Shown here one piece after another: positions 22,294 through 33,159 of a stretch of 64,000 bases of DNA (the first letter of the stretch is position 1; each line of letters begins with the position of its first letter). The notes beneath the pieces were generated by a model. That model was not told where the DNA came from. It worked only from the letters and a program-made list of their open reading frames with translations, and made no database searches. The DNA is from Udeniomyces pyricola (taxonomy: Eukaryota > Basidiomycota > Tremellomycetes > Cystofilobasidiales > Mrakiaceae). The stretch covers positions 124,001-188,000 of the forward strand of contig BCIK01000024.1 in the NCBI GenBank assembly GCA_039545295.1, in the 5' to 3' direction. Position numbers and translations under genes: made by a program.

Positions 22294-25200
22294 ATGACAA
22301 GTACGCGTTAGTCTGGCTTGATGGTCGTGCTTCTTCTTGTTCCTTTTGACGAACGTGCCTGACATGTTTCGACCCGTCATATCATCGCCTGCCCTTTCCA
22401 GAACATCTTCGGCTTGACGAACAACGATCGGCATCTAGCCCGACATCCCCTTCTTCACTTGCCACCGCTTCCGTTCGTTCACCTCTTCATTCGCCTTGTC
22501 CGACTACGTCAAATCTTTTGGACCATAATTTACCCCGCTTCACTCAACTTGCGCCCGCATCGCCCTCTCGTATCGAGGATCAGAGCCAAGATGGCCGTCA
22601 CGCAGAAGTCGACGTTACCAAACGACCCTTAGAATTGATCGGGCAAGCTGGCGGGGATGGGAACGATGGTCGCGAGCCCCCTCTGAGGAAGAAAGCAAAG
22701 ATAGATCAAGACAGAGAGACGAGAGATGAAGCAAGGACATCTGTCACACCATATTCTGCTTCGCCTTATGTCGTTTCAACGGTCAACGCGACTGAAAAGC
22801 TTCCGGAAGCAAACCCTGCCGGCGTCCGGTGCTCCCCTCCCAACTCTTCGAGCAACGTCGACTTTCCTCTTCGCTCCCTTACACGTTCGCCCACGTCTGC
22901 GCCTGAGCAAGACTCGCAATCGCTCTCCCAGTCTTTGGCGCGACCAAGCTCTGACACATTGATTGCAATGATGAGCTCGAGACCGAGCCGAACCTCCTCT
23001 CCGTCTTCCGTCCTCGCCCGCATGAGAGCCCACTCGCCATCATCAAACTCCCGTGTTCAACCTCAACCTTCAACCCATTCATATGACCCAACTCCGTCTT
23101 CCCGTGGCATCTCGCAGCCTCCTCCTTTGGCTTCGTCTTTGCAATCGATACCACTACATGAGCCTCAACTGACTTCCTCGGACCAACATGGCTCTCACTC
23201 CCACTTCACGGGCATCTACACCGCTCACCAACGATCCCCAGCATCTGCTTTAGCGTCTTCGTCTCAGTATCCCGTCACTGGTCCAGTCTACTCTCATCCG
23301 TCCGGGGTCGGTCCCGGTCTTCAACGATATCATCATAGCCAACAGCAACAGCATCATCCGCAGGCATCATACGTCCGTCCAGCGTCTCGTCCAGACCTTG
23401 TCCACCACGCGAATTCAACCCCTCGCTCTTCTCCTCCTTTATCAGAGCTTTCGCCAGCGTCGACTGTCTGTGAGCAAGCGAATACAGGAGGTGAAAGTGT
23501 TGGACACTGGAGAGCAGACGTCGTCATGGATCGATACCAAGATGATTTGGATGGAGATGGACGGATGAGCGAGGACGAGGAACGCGGTAGTCTGTCCGGC
23601 GAGCTCCCACGAGCTCCACTGCAATCGTCGGTGTCATTGATGCCCTGGCCGAAGAATCCGACTGCTTTGGCAGCGTCGTCGTCGTCGTCTTCGGAGGTTG
23701 TCTCTTCGAGCGGAGCAGGTTTTGTCGGCAAACTTTACCACATGCTCAACGACCCGAAGCTGAAGGAACTCATCGCTTGGACCGAGAGTGGAGACTCATT
23801 TCTGGTCTTCGATCCCGACAATTTCGCCAAGGTCGCATGTCCGGCTTTCTTCAAGCACAGTATGTTCCCTCGCCTTTTTGTTCTCTGCTCCTTGGCTTCA
23901 CCATCCATTGCCGAATACCGCGTCGATTTCTTTTCGGAGACACCTGCTGATGCTAGTTACTCCCTTGTGTCGCATGCAGGCACCTGGTCATCGTTTGTCC
24001 GTCAACTCAACATGTGAGTAACCCCGGCCAGCGTCCCGTCTGACTCATACCCGTCTTTGTCGCTTTCTGTTGGCAGTAACCGCTATGCTAGTCACCCATT
24101 CTGATCCATGTCTTCTCGTCGTAATTTATGGCACCCTTTCACACTCATGTTCAGGTATGGCTTTTCCAAGGTTGCCGGCGAGGGGCGATCGGTGTCGTCG
24201 GGCCAGGAGACGACCCGATGGGAGTGTAAGTTCACATACGCCTTCTGTGACACTGACTCTCAGTCCAATAGCTGCCATGCACTCAACATCATCTCTGACC
24301 TTGGTCCTCTACTCTCTGCCTCACACATCTTTAGTCAAGCACCCGTCCTTTCTGAAGGACCAAGTTGATCTCCTTCAAAACATCAAGCGTAAAGCTGTTC
24401 GAACCTCCGAAACCCGACATGCCAGCAATCGAGCGGGGGCCTCGACTTCCTCCACAGCCGTTTTTACCCCACTTCTGACGACCCGTCCTGTGCGTCGCCA
24501 GATGAGCACCAACGGACCACTCTCAATGCCGCCTCAGATCGACGACACAAGCAAGCACTCGTTCATCGCCTCGCCTCAGGGCGAAGGAAGTGGCAGTGTT
24601 GGTAGTGTCGGCGGCGCGGTAAGTCCATCCGCGGAAGAGAACTGGGACCGAGCTGAGGATCAACGGACATCAGTTTGGCATCCACCCCCTCCAGTTCGTG
24701 GCCCGTCGTACACCTCGGCTTATGCTCCCGTCAATTCCTGGAAAATCCCCAACTCTTTTTTCTCCCCATCTTACCTCCCGTCCTCTCCCCGACCTCCTAT
24801 CGCCTCTCAGCGTCCATCCGAGTCACCGGCAATCAGCACCCAACCTGTTCTCGCGGCATCAGTCTCGAATGTCGTCTCCACTTCGCCCCCACGGACAAAC
24901 GGAAGGGATATTTTCTCCTCTGTCGAGCGTCGGCTCGTCCGATTGGAAGGGACGGCTCGCAAGGAAAGGCTTGAAGGGCTTGACGGTCAAATCGAACTTG
25001 CCGACGTCGTGCTCGATCAGATCGTGCTTATGCAAGGCGAAGTAGACCCAGACAGCAAGACCCGCATGCGTTAGTCTCTGGATCCATCCATCGCCCATCC
25101 GGTCTGACCAGGTCCATTTGCAAGCACAAGATCACAGACTGACCTGGTTGTCACTTTTTTATTGTCGTTGCTGCTTCTTTCGTCTTTATTTTCTTCTTCT

Positions 25201-25764
25201 TCTTCTTTTCCGCTTCTCTGATTTTGATGGCCCCTCATCTTGTTCAGTTGACGGCCTTCGTAACATTGTCTCGCGACGCCGGTCGAAAGCCGCGACAAAA
25301 CGGTTAAAATCCATGGCTGACGACGGAAGCCACAAGTCCTTTTGCAGGCTCTACGACTTGGAAGAATGGTCGTGGGACGATAGCTCCGTTGCAGCTCGAA
25401 GCACCAACGCAGCCTCGGGTATCACATCTGATATCAGTCAAACACCGTCAGGTGTGTAGTCTTTTCGTCTTTCTCTACAATTCGAAACAGCTTCCTCAAT
25501 TGTGTATGCGATCAAGTCGACATCATTGATATTGACGCTCTCCACTGTTCCCTCCATTTTTTCCCCTTGCACTCATCTCGCCTTGATTAAATCGTCTGGT
25601 GGTCATCACTTTCCTCGTGTGCTCTTCTGCCTGTAGACGCCACTTCCCAGGAAGAAAGCTTCCCTCTCCCTTCCGTTCCTTCTCCTTCGAGCATTCATCT
25701 ACCAGCATCGAATCCAACCATCCCATCTCGTCCACGCGGGATTTCTATGCTTCTCAACGACTAA
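22294..25764 (+). CDS. Heat-shock-factor-type transcription factor
   Basis: Nuclear DNA-binding regulator with an HSF domain. Exons: 22294-22300, 22402-23859, 23980-24013, 24155-24225, 24335-25069, 25248-25451 and 25637-25764, giving 878 residues. The large second exon has no in-frame ATG before its middle. A seven-base first exon (ATG ACA A) joined to the acceptor at 22401 gives MTKHLRLDEQRS; this start is the least certain part. The domain covers about residues 442-543: FVGKLYHMLNDPKLKELIAW, GDSFLVFDPDNFAKV, FFKHSTWSSFVRQLNMYGF and WEFKHPSFLKDQVDLLQNIKRK. It is rebuilt from four exons. A coiled-coil-like stretch, VERRLVRLEGTARKERLEGL onward, starts near residue 717, about 170 residues beyond the domain. 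The N-terminal 440 residues are disordered, Ser/Pro/His/Gln-rich, with a likely basic nuclear signal (PPLRKKAKID). Hsf1 versus Sfl1/Skn7-like paralogues cannot be decided; no response-regulator domain is present. Confidence 0.85.
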
Positions 25765-26586
25765 ACATCTTGCCTTCACTCATCCCATGCTCCAACTCCT
25801 TGCCTTTTTGTTTGGTTTGGTTCTTAGTGGTGACCTTTTTGGGCTTTCTGTTTTCCTTCTTGGAGTTTCATTGACAGTCCTCTGTCACCACTTTATTTTT
25901 GCATCAACCTTTTCGTATATGACGATTGCGTTAATTCTTCTCTATTCCATTTCCCTTCGGCCTTCGCCTCCCTCTTCCACATCTTGCTTTGGTCCCACAT
26001 TTTGCCTTTTCTTTTCCTGCTCTCCCTGTTATCTCTTTTCTCTTCCCCTCTCGCAAACGTCTCATTCCGTGTATGAATCCACAATCCGTATGTCTGCTTC
26101 TACACTCACTCCGCATTTACAACCATCATTCCCTTCNTCTTGCCCCCCCCCCCCCACCCACCCAACCCCCCCTTCCCCCTCTTTCCTTCAATTCACCCTA
26201 CTCCCCTTTTTTTTTCCTGCTGTTTTTTTCTTTTTCTTTCTTCAAATTGGTGTCCTCTCTTTTCCTTCTTTTTTTTCCTCCTTGCCTTCCTCCTTCCATG
26301 CCTTCTTTTTCTCTTTCCCCAAAACAATCCCCTTTTCGTAGGCCGTACACGTATATTCCTCTCCCTCCCCCCCCCCCTTCCCCCTCCTCCTAAAAAAGGT
26401 GTTGTTCTACATGTTTGCTGTTTGCTGTTCCCTCATGACTCCCCTATCTGGGTGTTTTGTTCTGTCTCACTGCTTCTCACGAGGGGAATCTATATAGAGT
26501 AAGTAGAGACCGTGAGGGAGTTTTTTTTGGGGGGCTCGATGATGATCCATCGTATTGTTCGTAAGATGATCAGAAATCATATATGA
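25765..26586. other. Convergent intergenic region with long pyrimidine tract
   Basis: Lies between the 3' ends of the HSF and ABC genes. From about 25860 to 26395 the plus strand is almost entirely C/T, with an N at 26137 beside a C run. Open frames here are low complexity. Confidence 0.65.
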
Positions 26587-28933
26587 TTATTGTTGGAGAT
26601 GGATGACTTTGCCTCGTTCGAGTTTGATGATTTGGCCTGTGAACGTCAAGTCGGGAAGCGTTGATATTGAATGGAAGAGAGAGAGAAAGAGAAGGGAAGG
26701 AAAGAGAAAAAGATGGATACAGCAGGAAACGATGTGGCAGGAGATGGAAGTCGAGATGAGAAGTCAGACAAGGCTCGGTCAGCAAGATCGATAGGTGCAT
26801 GGATGGCTAGCCCGACGGGACGTCGACAGTAATGAGTAGCAAAAAAAAAACAGAAGAGAGAGGAAGGAGAAATGAGTCACCTTGATCTTCCTCCCAAGGG
26901 CGTTCTTGACTCCAATGGCCGATCCAAACAACGGCTGCTCGTCCGCCCAACTCTTTCAGATAATCCGAACACGCCTCCATCATCCCCGCGTCCATAAACT
27001 GGAACGGTTCATCCAACACAATGATCTCCTGCCCACCGACAACGGCCCGAAGGAAGAGGATGAGGGATTGCGCCGCGGGAGTTTGCTCCGCGAACGATTC
27101 CGTCGCGAGCCCTGGCTCGGCCGTCGGGAAGAACCGAGTGAGAAGGGTTTGGATCCGGTTGATTTGAATGGCATCGAGGGGTCGTCTGGAGAAGATGCCG
27201 AGGTAACCGGTCCCGATGGCATCGCGTACGGTCATACCACCCGCTCGAGGGAACGCCTTGAAGATCTCAGGCGAGGAATGACCGATGAGGGCGTTCAGAG
27301 TCGGCGTCGGGAGCGTTCGACGAGGTTTGGAGAAAAGCATGAGAGAGGCTGGAGGAAGGGAGAACGTTCGGGGGTGGTCACCCAGGAGCAGGGACAGGAG
27401 CGTTGTCTTTCCGCTGCCTGCGATGGTGAGAGGAGACAACAGAGATTTGGCCGAGGAAACGGCATCAGTCATACGACACACGACCCCCGAGAGTTGTGAA
27501 GAAAGTATGAAGGGGCAGAGGAAACCGACCGTTATGACCCTGGAGATGCCACCGATCTCCTGTCCTGATGGTCCATGATACATCCTCGAGCACCTTGCCA
27601 AGTCCATCAAACAATTAACGTGTCAGTGACATGTTGCGACACAATCATCAGGAGACTACAAGACACCTGAGTTTGTCGGAGAGTCCATGCACCTTTTTAC
27701 CCGAGTAAGAGACGTCTACAGATGTCATCTTGACGACTTCTTTTCCACCCTTGACGTCATCAAGGGCTGCCGTTTCTTTTCGTCGCTCCTTCTCCAGCCT
27801 CTGCGCCGCCTCCTTCCTGCCTTCCAGGCTTCTCGCCATCCATTCCTTCTCGTCGCCCTTCTTGCCCAATATCAGCTTGCCATCATTGTCCGCCTTGACT
27901 ACGTTGGTGACCCAGTCTGGCAACTCCTCGCCTTCCCTCACCGCCAAAACGACCTTCATCTTCTCCCTCAGTCCCCGGATGACATTTCCTACATCCTCTC
28001 TAGCCTGGGGGTCGAGCCCACTAAACGGCTCCTCAACGATCATCACTTGAGGCGCCTTGAGGAGAGCCATCGCTAACCTCGCCCGTCTCGTTTCGCCGTT
28101 CGAGAGACCGACGAATGGCCGATCGAGGAGGTGAATTGCACCAGCTCGAGCAGCGACTTCTCTAGCGAGAGGCAACCCAGCCGGTCCACCTCCATGTAAC
28201 GGATTCGGATCGATGAGATCCAAGAGTTTTTGTTGGAACGTCAGCCGATCGTCTTCAAGTAGGCTGTGATATCGTGCGGTGAAGTCGGAGAATTCGCCAG
28301 TCGGGGAAGGGGGCAGGCTGAAAGTCAGATGGTGGATCGCCTGATGAGGGAGAAGCGTCGGGTGAGCGAGAGCGAGGTAAGGATGGCGACCAGGAGAAGG
28401 GATCGAGGGTTCGATCCTGTGAGAGCCATGGAGGACCTGGAAACGAGATTAAGGCATCACCAAGGTCGCACAGTGTAAGGAAACCTGAATCAATAAAGAC
28501 TATCTGAGAATACTCTCCTAGTATGAAAGCGGATCTAACAACACCCCTTCCCTCTCCCTCTACTTCCATCATCTCACTATCTAGCTTTCTCTTCCTACAG
28601 TAAAGACAACCAAGTGGAGTAAGGGAACTCTGACTGCACCTCGATCAACGTCTTTCTGCCCGCTCCACTTCCTACGACGGCCCAGCATTCGTCCTGCTCA
28701 ATCTTCCATTCCTTTTCGAGTCGGAGAAGGGCATCGGTCAACTTGCGGTCTCCGAATCGAAAGACGGCGCTCTGGGCGGGGATAGCAAGGACTGGAGGGG
28801 TTGCTGGCGCTACTGTTGATAATGACGAGGGGGAGGATAGAGTCCTCGTCGAGACTTGCAGAAACCATGATGGTGTAGTAGGCCGACTATAGATAGCAGA
28901 TGAGGCTAGAAGACGTCGAGAGTTGTGTTGCAT
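26587..28933 (-). CDS. Tandem ABC ATPase without membrane domain, yeast YDR061W-like
   Basis: Two nucleotide-binding domains in one soluble protein. Exons from the ATG at 28933: 28640-28933, 27660-28436, 27530-27593, 26881-27417 and 26587-26636, giving 573 residues. The N-terminus (MQHNSRRLLASSAIYSR, rich in Arg/Ser and free of acids) looks like a mitochondrial presequence. Domain 1 has a degenerate Walker A, GSGAGRKT, a signature LSNGE and Walker B VMIVEEP. Domain 2 has a canonical Walker A, GHNGSGKTT (K382), formed across an intron, a weak signature FAEQTPAAQ, and Walker B IIVLDEP. The last exon gives GQIIKLERGKVIHLQQ, a usual ABC end. No membrane segments, so it is a cytosolic or matrix ATPase; its function is unknown in yeast as well. 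The donor at 27659 is the least certain. Confidence 0.85.
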
Positions 28934-29623
28934 GAAGGGCAATCAACTTATCAGTAGTCAATGTCGAGATTCCGGGGTCGGCCGAAGAGCAAACGAGAAA
29001 GAAGCTTTGTCCGCTTGAACGCCGAAACAGAGCCAAATCGGAATCAGTAACCCTGAGGACGGTAGAAGAACAGAGAGGTTAAAGGTCGAGAGTTTGCGAC
29101 ACACACATATTGGACTAAGATAGATGATTGTCAGACGTCACACGTCAGATCGAATCTCGGATCTCAAACGTCGGAGCAACGCGAGAGTGTCATGTAACCG
29201 GCTGTTGTCGATATATAGATATATATGTATGTGCTTGTATAGATATCTTATAATGCTAATTAATTTGCTTTTCATCGTGACTGGCCGTCGACCCCCTAGA
29301 TCAGATTTACAGATATGCACAAGCAGTTGATGACTACTCAGAACTACTCACGATATTTAGTGTATAAAACGTTTTCTGTCTGTGTGTTTATTGAGTATCT
29401 TGTGTGTTCATACGATCGATCATCATGTCATGACGTACCGCCCCAGGACATGCATGACCGGGACCCCTCAACTTGACCTGCAGGCCGCTATATTCTTCCC
29501 ATCTTGAAGGCGATCGCCGAAATCGACGCCCGTTAACGCACATTTCCCTGACCTCACCATCGCTTTCTTCCCACCCACCGTATCGCTCATCTCGAGCTCA
29601 CCAGCACAACCACAATCCCAACG
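28934..29623. other. Divergent promoter region, ABC ATPase and antiporter
   Basis: Shared upstream region of two outward genes. It contains AT-rich TATATAGATATATATG around 29211-29231. No gene is seen. Confidence 0.55.
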
Positions 29624-32326
29624 ATGGCTAATTTTTCCCAATCTACGCTTGGGACACTCAATTCGAGCGTTCCTACCGGCCCGACAGCACCCCACCCCGA
29701 GACGGATCCGAGAGCATTCCTGCTTCTCGGGGTCGGTCTGTTCTTTGTCGTCTTTGTATGTTTGTCTAGAGCGCTATCCTTCCTGACTCAACCTATCTTG
29801 TCAGCTCGAGCTGATTCACAAGAAAATGGGATGATCCTATGACGATTTTCATTCCATCTCAGGGCCTCATCTCTCATCTCGTCCGCGGCCGTTATTTTGT
29901 GCCCTCATCCGTCCTTGCCACCATGCTCGGCATCGTTCTTGGACCCAAGGGGTTTGGCCTACTTGCGAGTGAGAGCACGGGCAGCGCAGGGTGGTCCAAT
30001 GGCTCAGAGGGAGAGGAAGCGAGGGCCTTCTTGCTTTGGGCGTGTCGAGTCGTGTTGGGTATTCAGGTCGGTACATGTCATCACTCAGACTCCTCCCTCC
30101 CTCCTCCTCCCCTTGTTTGCAACCAGCATGCTGCTCGTGATGAGCCCTATCCATATAATTTGTTGACCAGAACTTGGAGGTTGCATAGGTTCTTGCGGCG
30201 GGTCTAGCTTTACCCTCGAAATGGCTGTCCCAATCCAACAACCGCTGGAGTTTGGCGACCATGTACATAGCTTATCCACCGCTAAGCATAATCGCTTAAT
30301 CGTTGTACTCATAATCGCTCCTAACGATTTGATTCCCATTTACCAGGCTCGGCCCTGTCATGATCTCATCTTGGCTACTATCCTCTTTGGCTGTGTGGGT
30401 TGTCACGGGACTCACGTGGATCGAGTAAGTGATTTCTTTCTCCGCGCAGCACGCTCCAAGCTCAACGTCTGTGTCGCGCTCGAAGGATTGATGCTGAGAT
30501 ATCTCAGATCGCTGGTGGTGGGAGCTTGCTTGGGACCCACAGATCCCGTCTTGGCTGGAAGCGTGATAAAGGGACATTTCGCCGATCGACACGTCGATAA
30601 AGGGGTACGACAAGTTCTTCTGGCCGAGAGTGGAATCAACGACGGATTCGGTATGGACCTAACGATCTTGATACTTAGTCGTTCTATCTCTCGCTTCATT
30701 ATCCCGTGGATGTGAAGCTGACGTATTATTCATGTTACTCGCACAGGTACTCCGTTCCTGTACCTGGCCCTTACCCTGCTCTTTGCTTCTTATCCCCGTC
30801 CACCTGGTCCTCCCAGTGAAGCTCCCACCTCGACTGGCGGTATCATTGCCCATTTCGTGGTTTACGTTCTCATGTACAACCTTCTTCTCTCCGGACTGCT
30901 TGGTGTGATCATTGGCCTCATCGTCCGGTGGGCTCTCAATCAATCAATGCGACGTAAGTGGGTCGACGATCAATCGATGCTCGTCTTCTCCGTCGCCTGC
31001 TCCTTGACTATTGTCGGCGGAGTCACCCTCATCGATGCCAATCAGCTTCTGACGTGTTTCATCGCGGGAGTCGTTCTCGCATGGGACGAAGGCGTGCAAG
31101 GAGTTCTAAACACTGATTTCTCAGAGGTCCGTGTCTACTCGCCTTTTTTTTTTTTGAGACTGTGATGAAAGTCGAGACGTGCTGACCAATCATCTTCCCT
31201 GCTTCTGTTGCTCTCAGGGAGTTGATAACGTGCTCGACATCATCATTTTCAGTGCTCTTGGTACGTGAATATGGGGCATCATTCGCTCGACAGCTCTACC
31301 CGTTCACTTACGCTCTCATCACTCGCTTCATATTCCTGTTCAGGTGCCGTCCTTCCGTTTGATACCTGGGGTCTAGTCGGAACGGACTCGCCGCTCTCTT
31401 TTGCACGTCTATCGATCCTGGCGACTTTGGTCATGCTCTTCCGACGACTCCCTCCTGTTCTGCTGTTCGCCTCTGGTCTTCGATCGATCGATGGTTGGGC
31501 CAGAACTCTTTGTAAGCGAACTTTTCTTTTCGGTTTCTTAGTCCTCTCTTTGTTCAGTAGAATTTGGAGGGAGAGATTCTTTTGCTGACGGACGATGGTC
31601 GTGCGGCTGTACAGTCCTCGGGCACTTTGGTCCGATCGGCATCGGAGCTCTATATTATGCTCTTGAGGTGAGACACGCAACCATTAATCTGACCTTGTCC
31701 GACTGGGTACCTAGTGGACTGAAGACTGATTTGTTTCGTTTTATCTTGCTCTGCCCAGGCTGCCGAAAAGATTCCAAAGACCACGCCACTCGAGGACAAA
31801 ATCTTTGCCATCGTTCGTTCGACCACATTCGGGAGCGGGCTTTAGATATGGACAAGAACTCACTATTTTACTACGGTTTCACCTTTTTGCTTGGTCAGGT
31901 ATCATTTATCGTTTTCGTCAGCGTCATCGTGCATGGGTTGACTATTCGTTCGTTGATTTCGCTCCAATCGTTGTGTCACTGGGCATCCACTTGCTGCCTT
32001 TGCTAATTCTTGATCATACACACGCTTCCAACTGCCTTTCGACATATTTTTTCATGCGAATTTATCTAGCTTTCTTCCTCCTCTCAACGTTCGCCTTTCC
32101 GAATCTCGCCCCCAAGCTCCTCGGCGAAAACACCAAAGTCGGAGAGGACTTTGGAAGGGAGGCTGACCTCGGTCACTTGCGAATCGATCAGGACGAAGAC
32201 GATCTCGAAGCTGCCAGGGAAGATGAGGGAGGCGATCAGGAGCAAGGGGCTGGATCGACGGGAGGTAGGCGTCAGCAGTTGAGGGGGGCAGGTGAGAGGG
32301 AGCCGTTACTTGGCAAAGCAAAGTGA
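29624..32326 (+). CDS. Na+(K+)/H+ antiporter, Nha1/Sod2 type
   Basis: Plasma-membrane cation/proton antiporter exporting Na+, Li+ or K+ (family knowledge). Exons: 29624-29755, 29863-30066, 30189-30262, 30347-30424, 30508-30650, 30747-31126, 31218-31260, 31344-31511, 31615-31667, 31759-31812, 31899-31947 and 32070-32326, all joining in frame for 432 residues. About 12 membrane segments. Diagnostic stretches: ESLVVGACLGPTDPVLAGSV, LLAESGINDGFGTPFLY, FLGHFGPIGIGALYY and SVIVHGLTIPFF. The tail is short (about 85 residues), acidic, and ends REPLLGKAK. That resembles fission yeast Sod2 (about 470 residues) rather than budding yeast Nha1 with its several-hundred-residue tail. Donors GTTCGT at 31813 and 31948 are non-consensus but both restore conserved sequence. 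Confidence 0.92.
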
Positions 32327-33159
32327 GGCAGATGGGATGTGGCCGACACCAGGTTCGATCTGTATGCTGCTTGATGGATGGAAGTGAATTGTATGATTTC
32401 GCGCCGCTTGACAAAGACGATGGAGCAGAAAGGTTAAGAAGAAGAAGAAGCTGGAAACCCAACCAAAAGAATAGGTGATTGAAACAAGGAAGGACAATGA
32501 ATATCGACCGACGTATGCGCGGGCGCAGAGCGCAGAGCACAAAGGCAAGCGCGCCAACGCGTCGACGGTCAACGTGGTGAGGTTGAACGACTCTCGGGTT
32601 CTTTTCCCCTTGGACCAAACCACATCTGGCTTACATTCTGTCTTCTCCCCCCGCAATCACTTGCCTACGTACACCATTCATCAGCCAGACCTTCATCTCG
32701 ACGGCTCAGTCAAGGTATGTCACCCATCACTCGGAGAGCTACCGTTTAGCCTGTCAAATTAAATGCCAGCTGGATCCATCCCAATTATTAACATCTGATG
32801 CATTCCTTCCGACCGGTCGTCGCGTACCAGGCTTGTCTGTCCCTTTGAAACAGCTTCCTCATCCTCAGCCCTCAATCTCAAGTCCACCACGAAGGATCGA
32901 CCCACCTGCACTCACCTTGAGAGCAGTCTCCGAGTATGCTCCCAATCTTGAGTCTTTGTCATCGCCTTATCCCGGTGATCTCACCATCATTTAGCCTCAT
33001 CTCACCGCGCAGATCCACTCGCGTCCTGTCCTGACCATGAACATCTTGTCGACTCGTCTTTCTTGACTTCGCCCATCTTCCTTACCTCTCATCCCTTTCA
33101 CAGTCTATCCTTCCCACCTCCCAACTTTTCTGTTTTAACAAAAGGCGATCTCTGCTCCG
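32327..33159. other. Intergenic region before the CLIP-170 gene
   Basis: Antiporter 3' flank, then C/T-rich leader sequence from about 32850. Frames on either strand show no family features. Confidence 0.55.

Noticed and set aside
22518..22520. TTG as start of the HSF protein
   Set aside because: A nuclear eukaryotic gene is not expected to use it; the frame is open upstream to an acceptor, so an upstream ATG exon is preferred.
25787..26502. Overlapping plus-strand frames of 120-184 codons after the HSF gene
   Set aside because: All derive from one long C/T tract including an N; composition is not protein-like.
28405..28425. GGTTCGATCC resembling a tRNA B box
   Set aside because: Lies inside the coding exon of the ABC ATPase, and no tRNA arms surround it.
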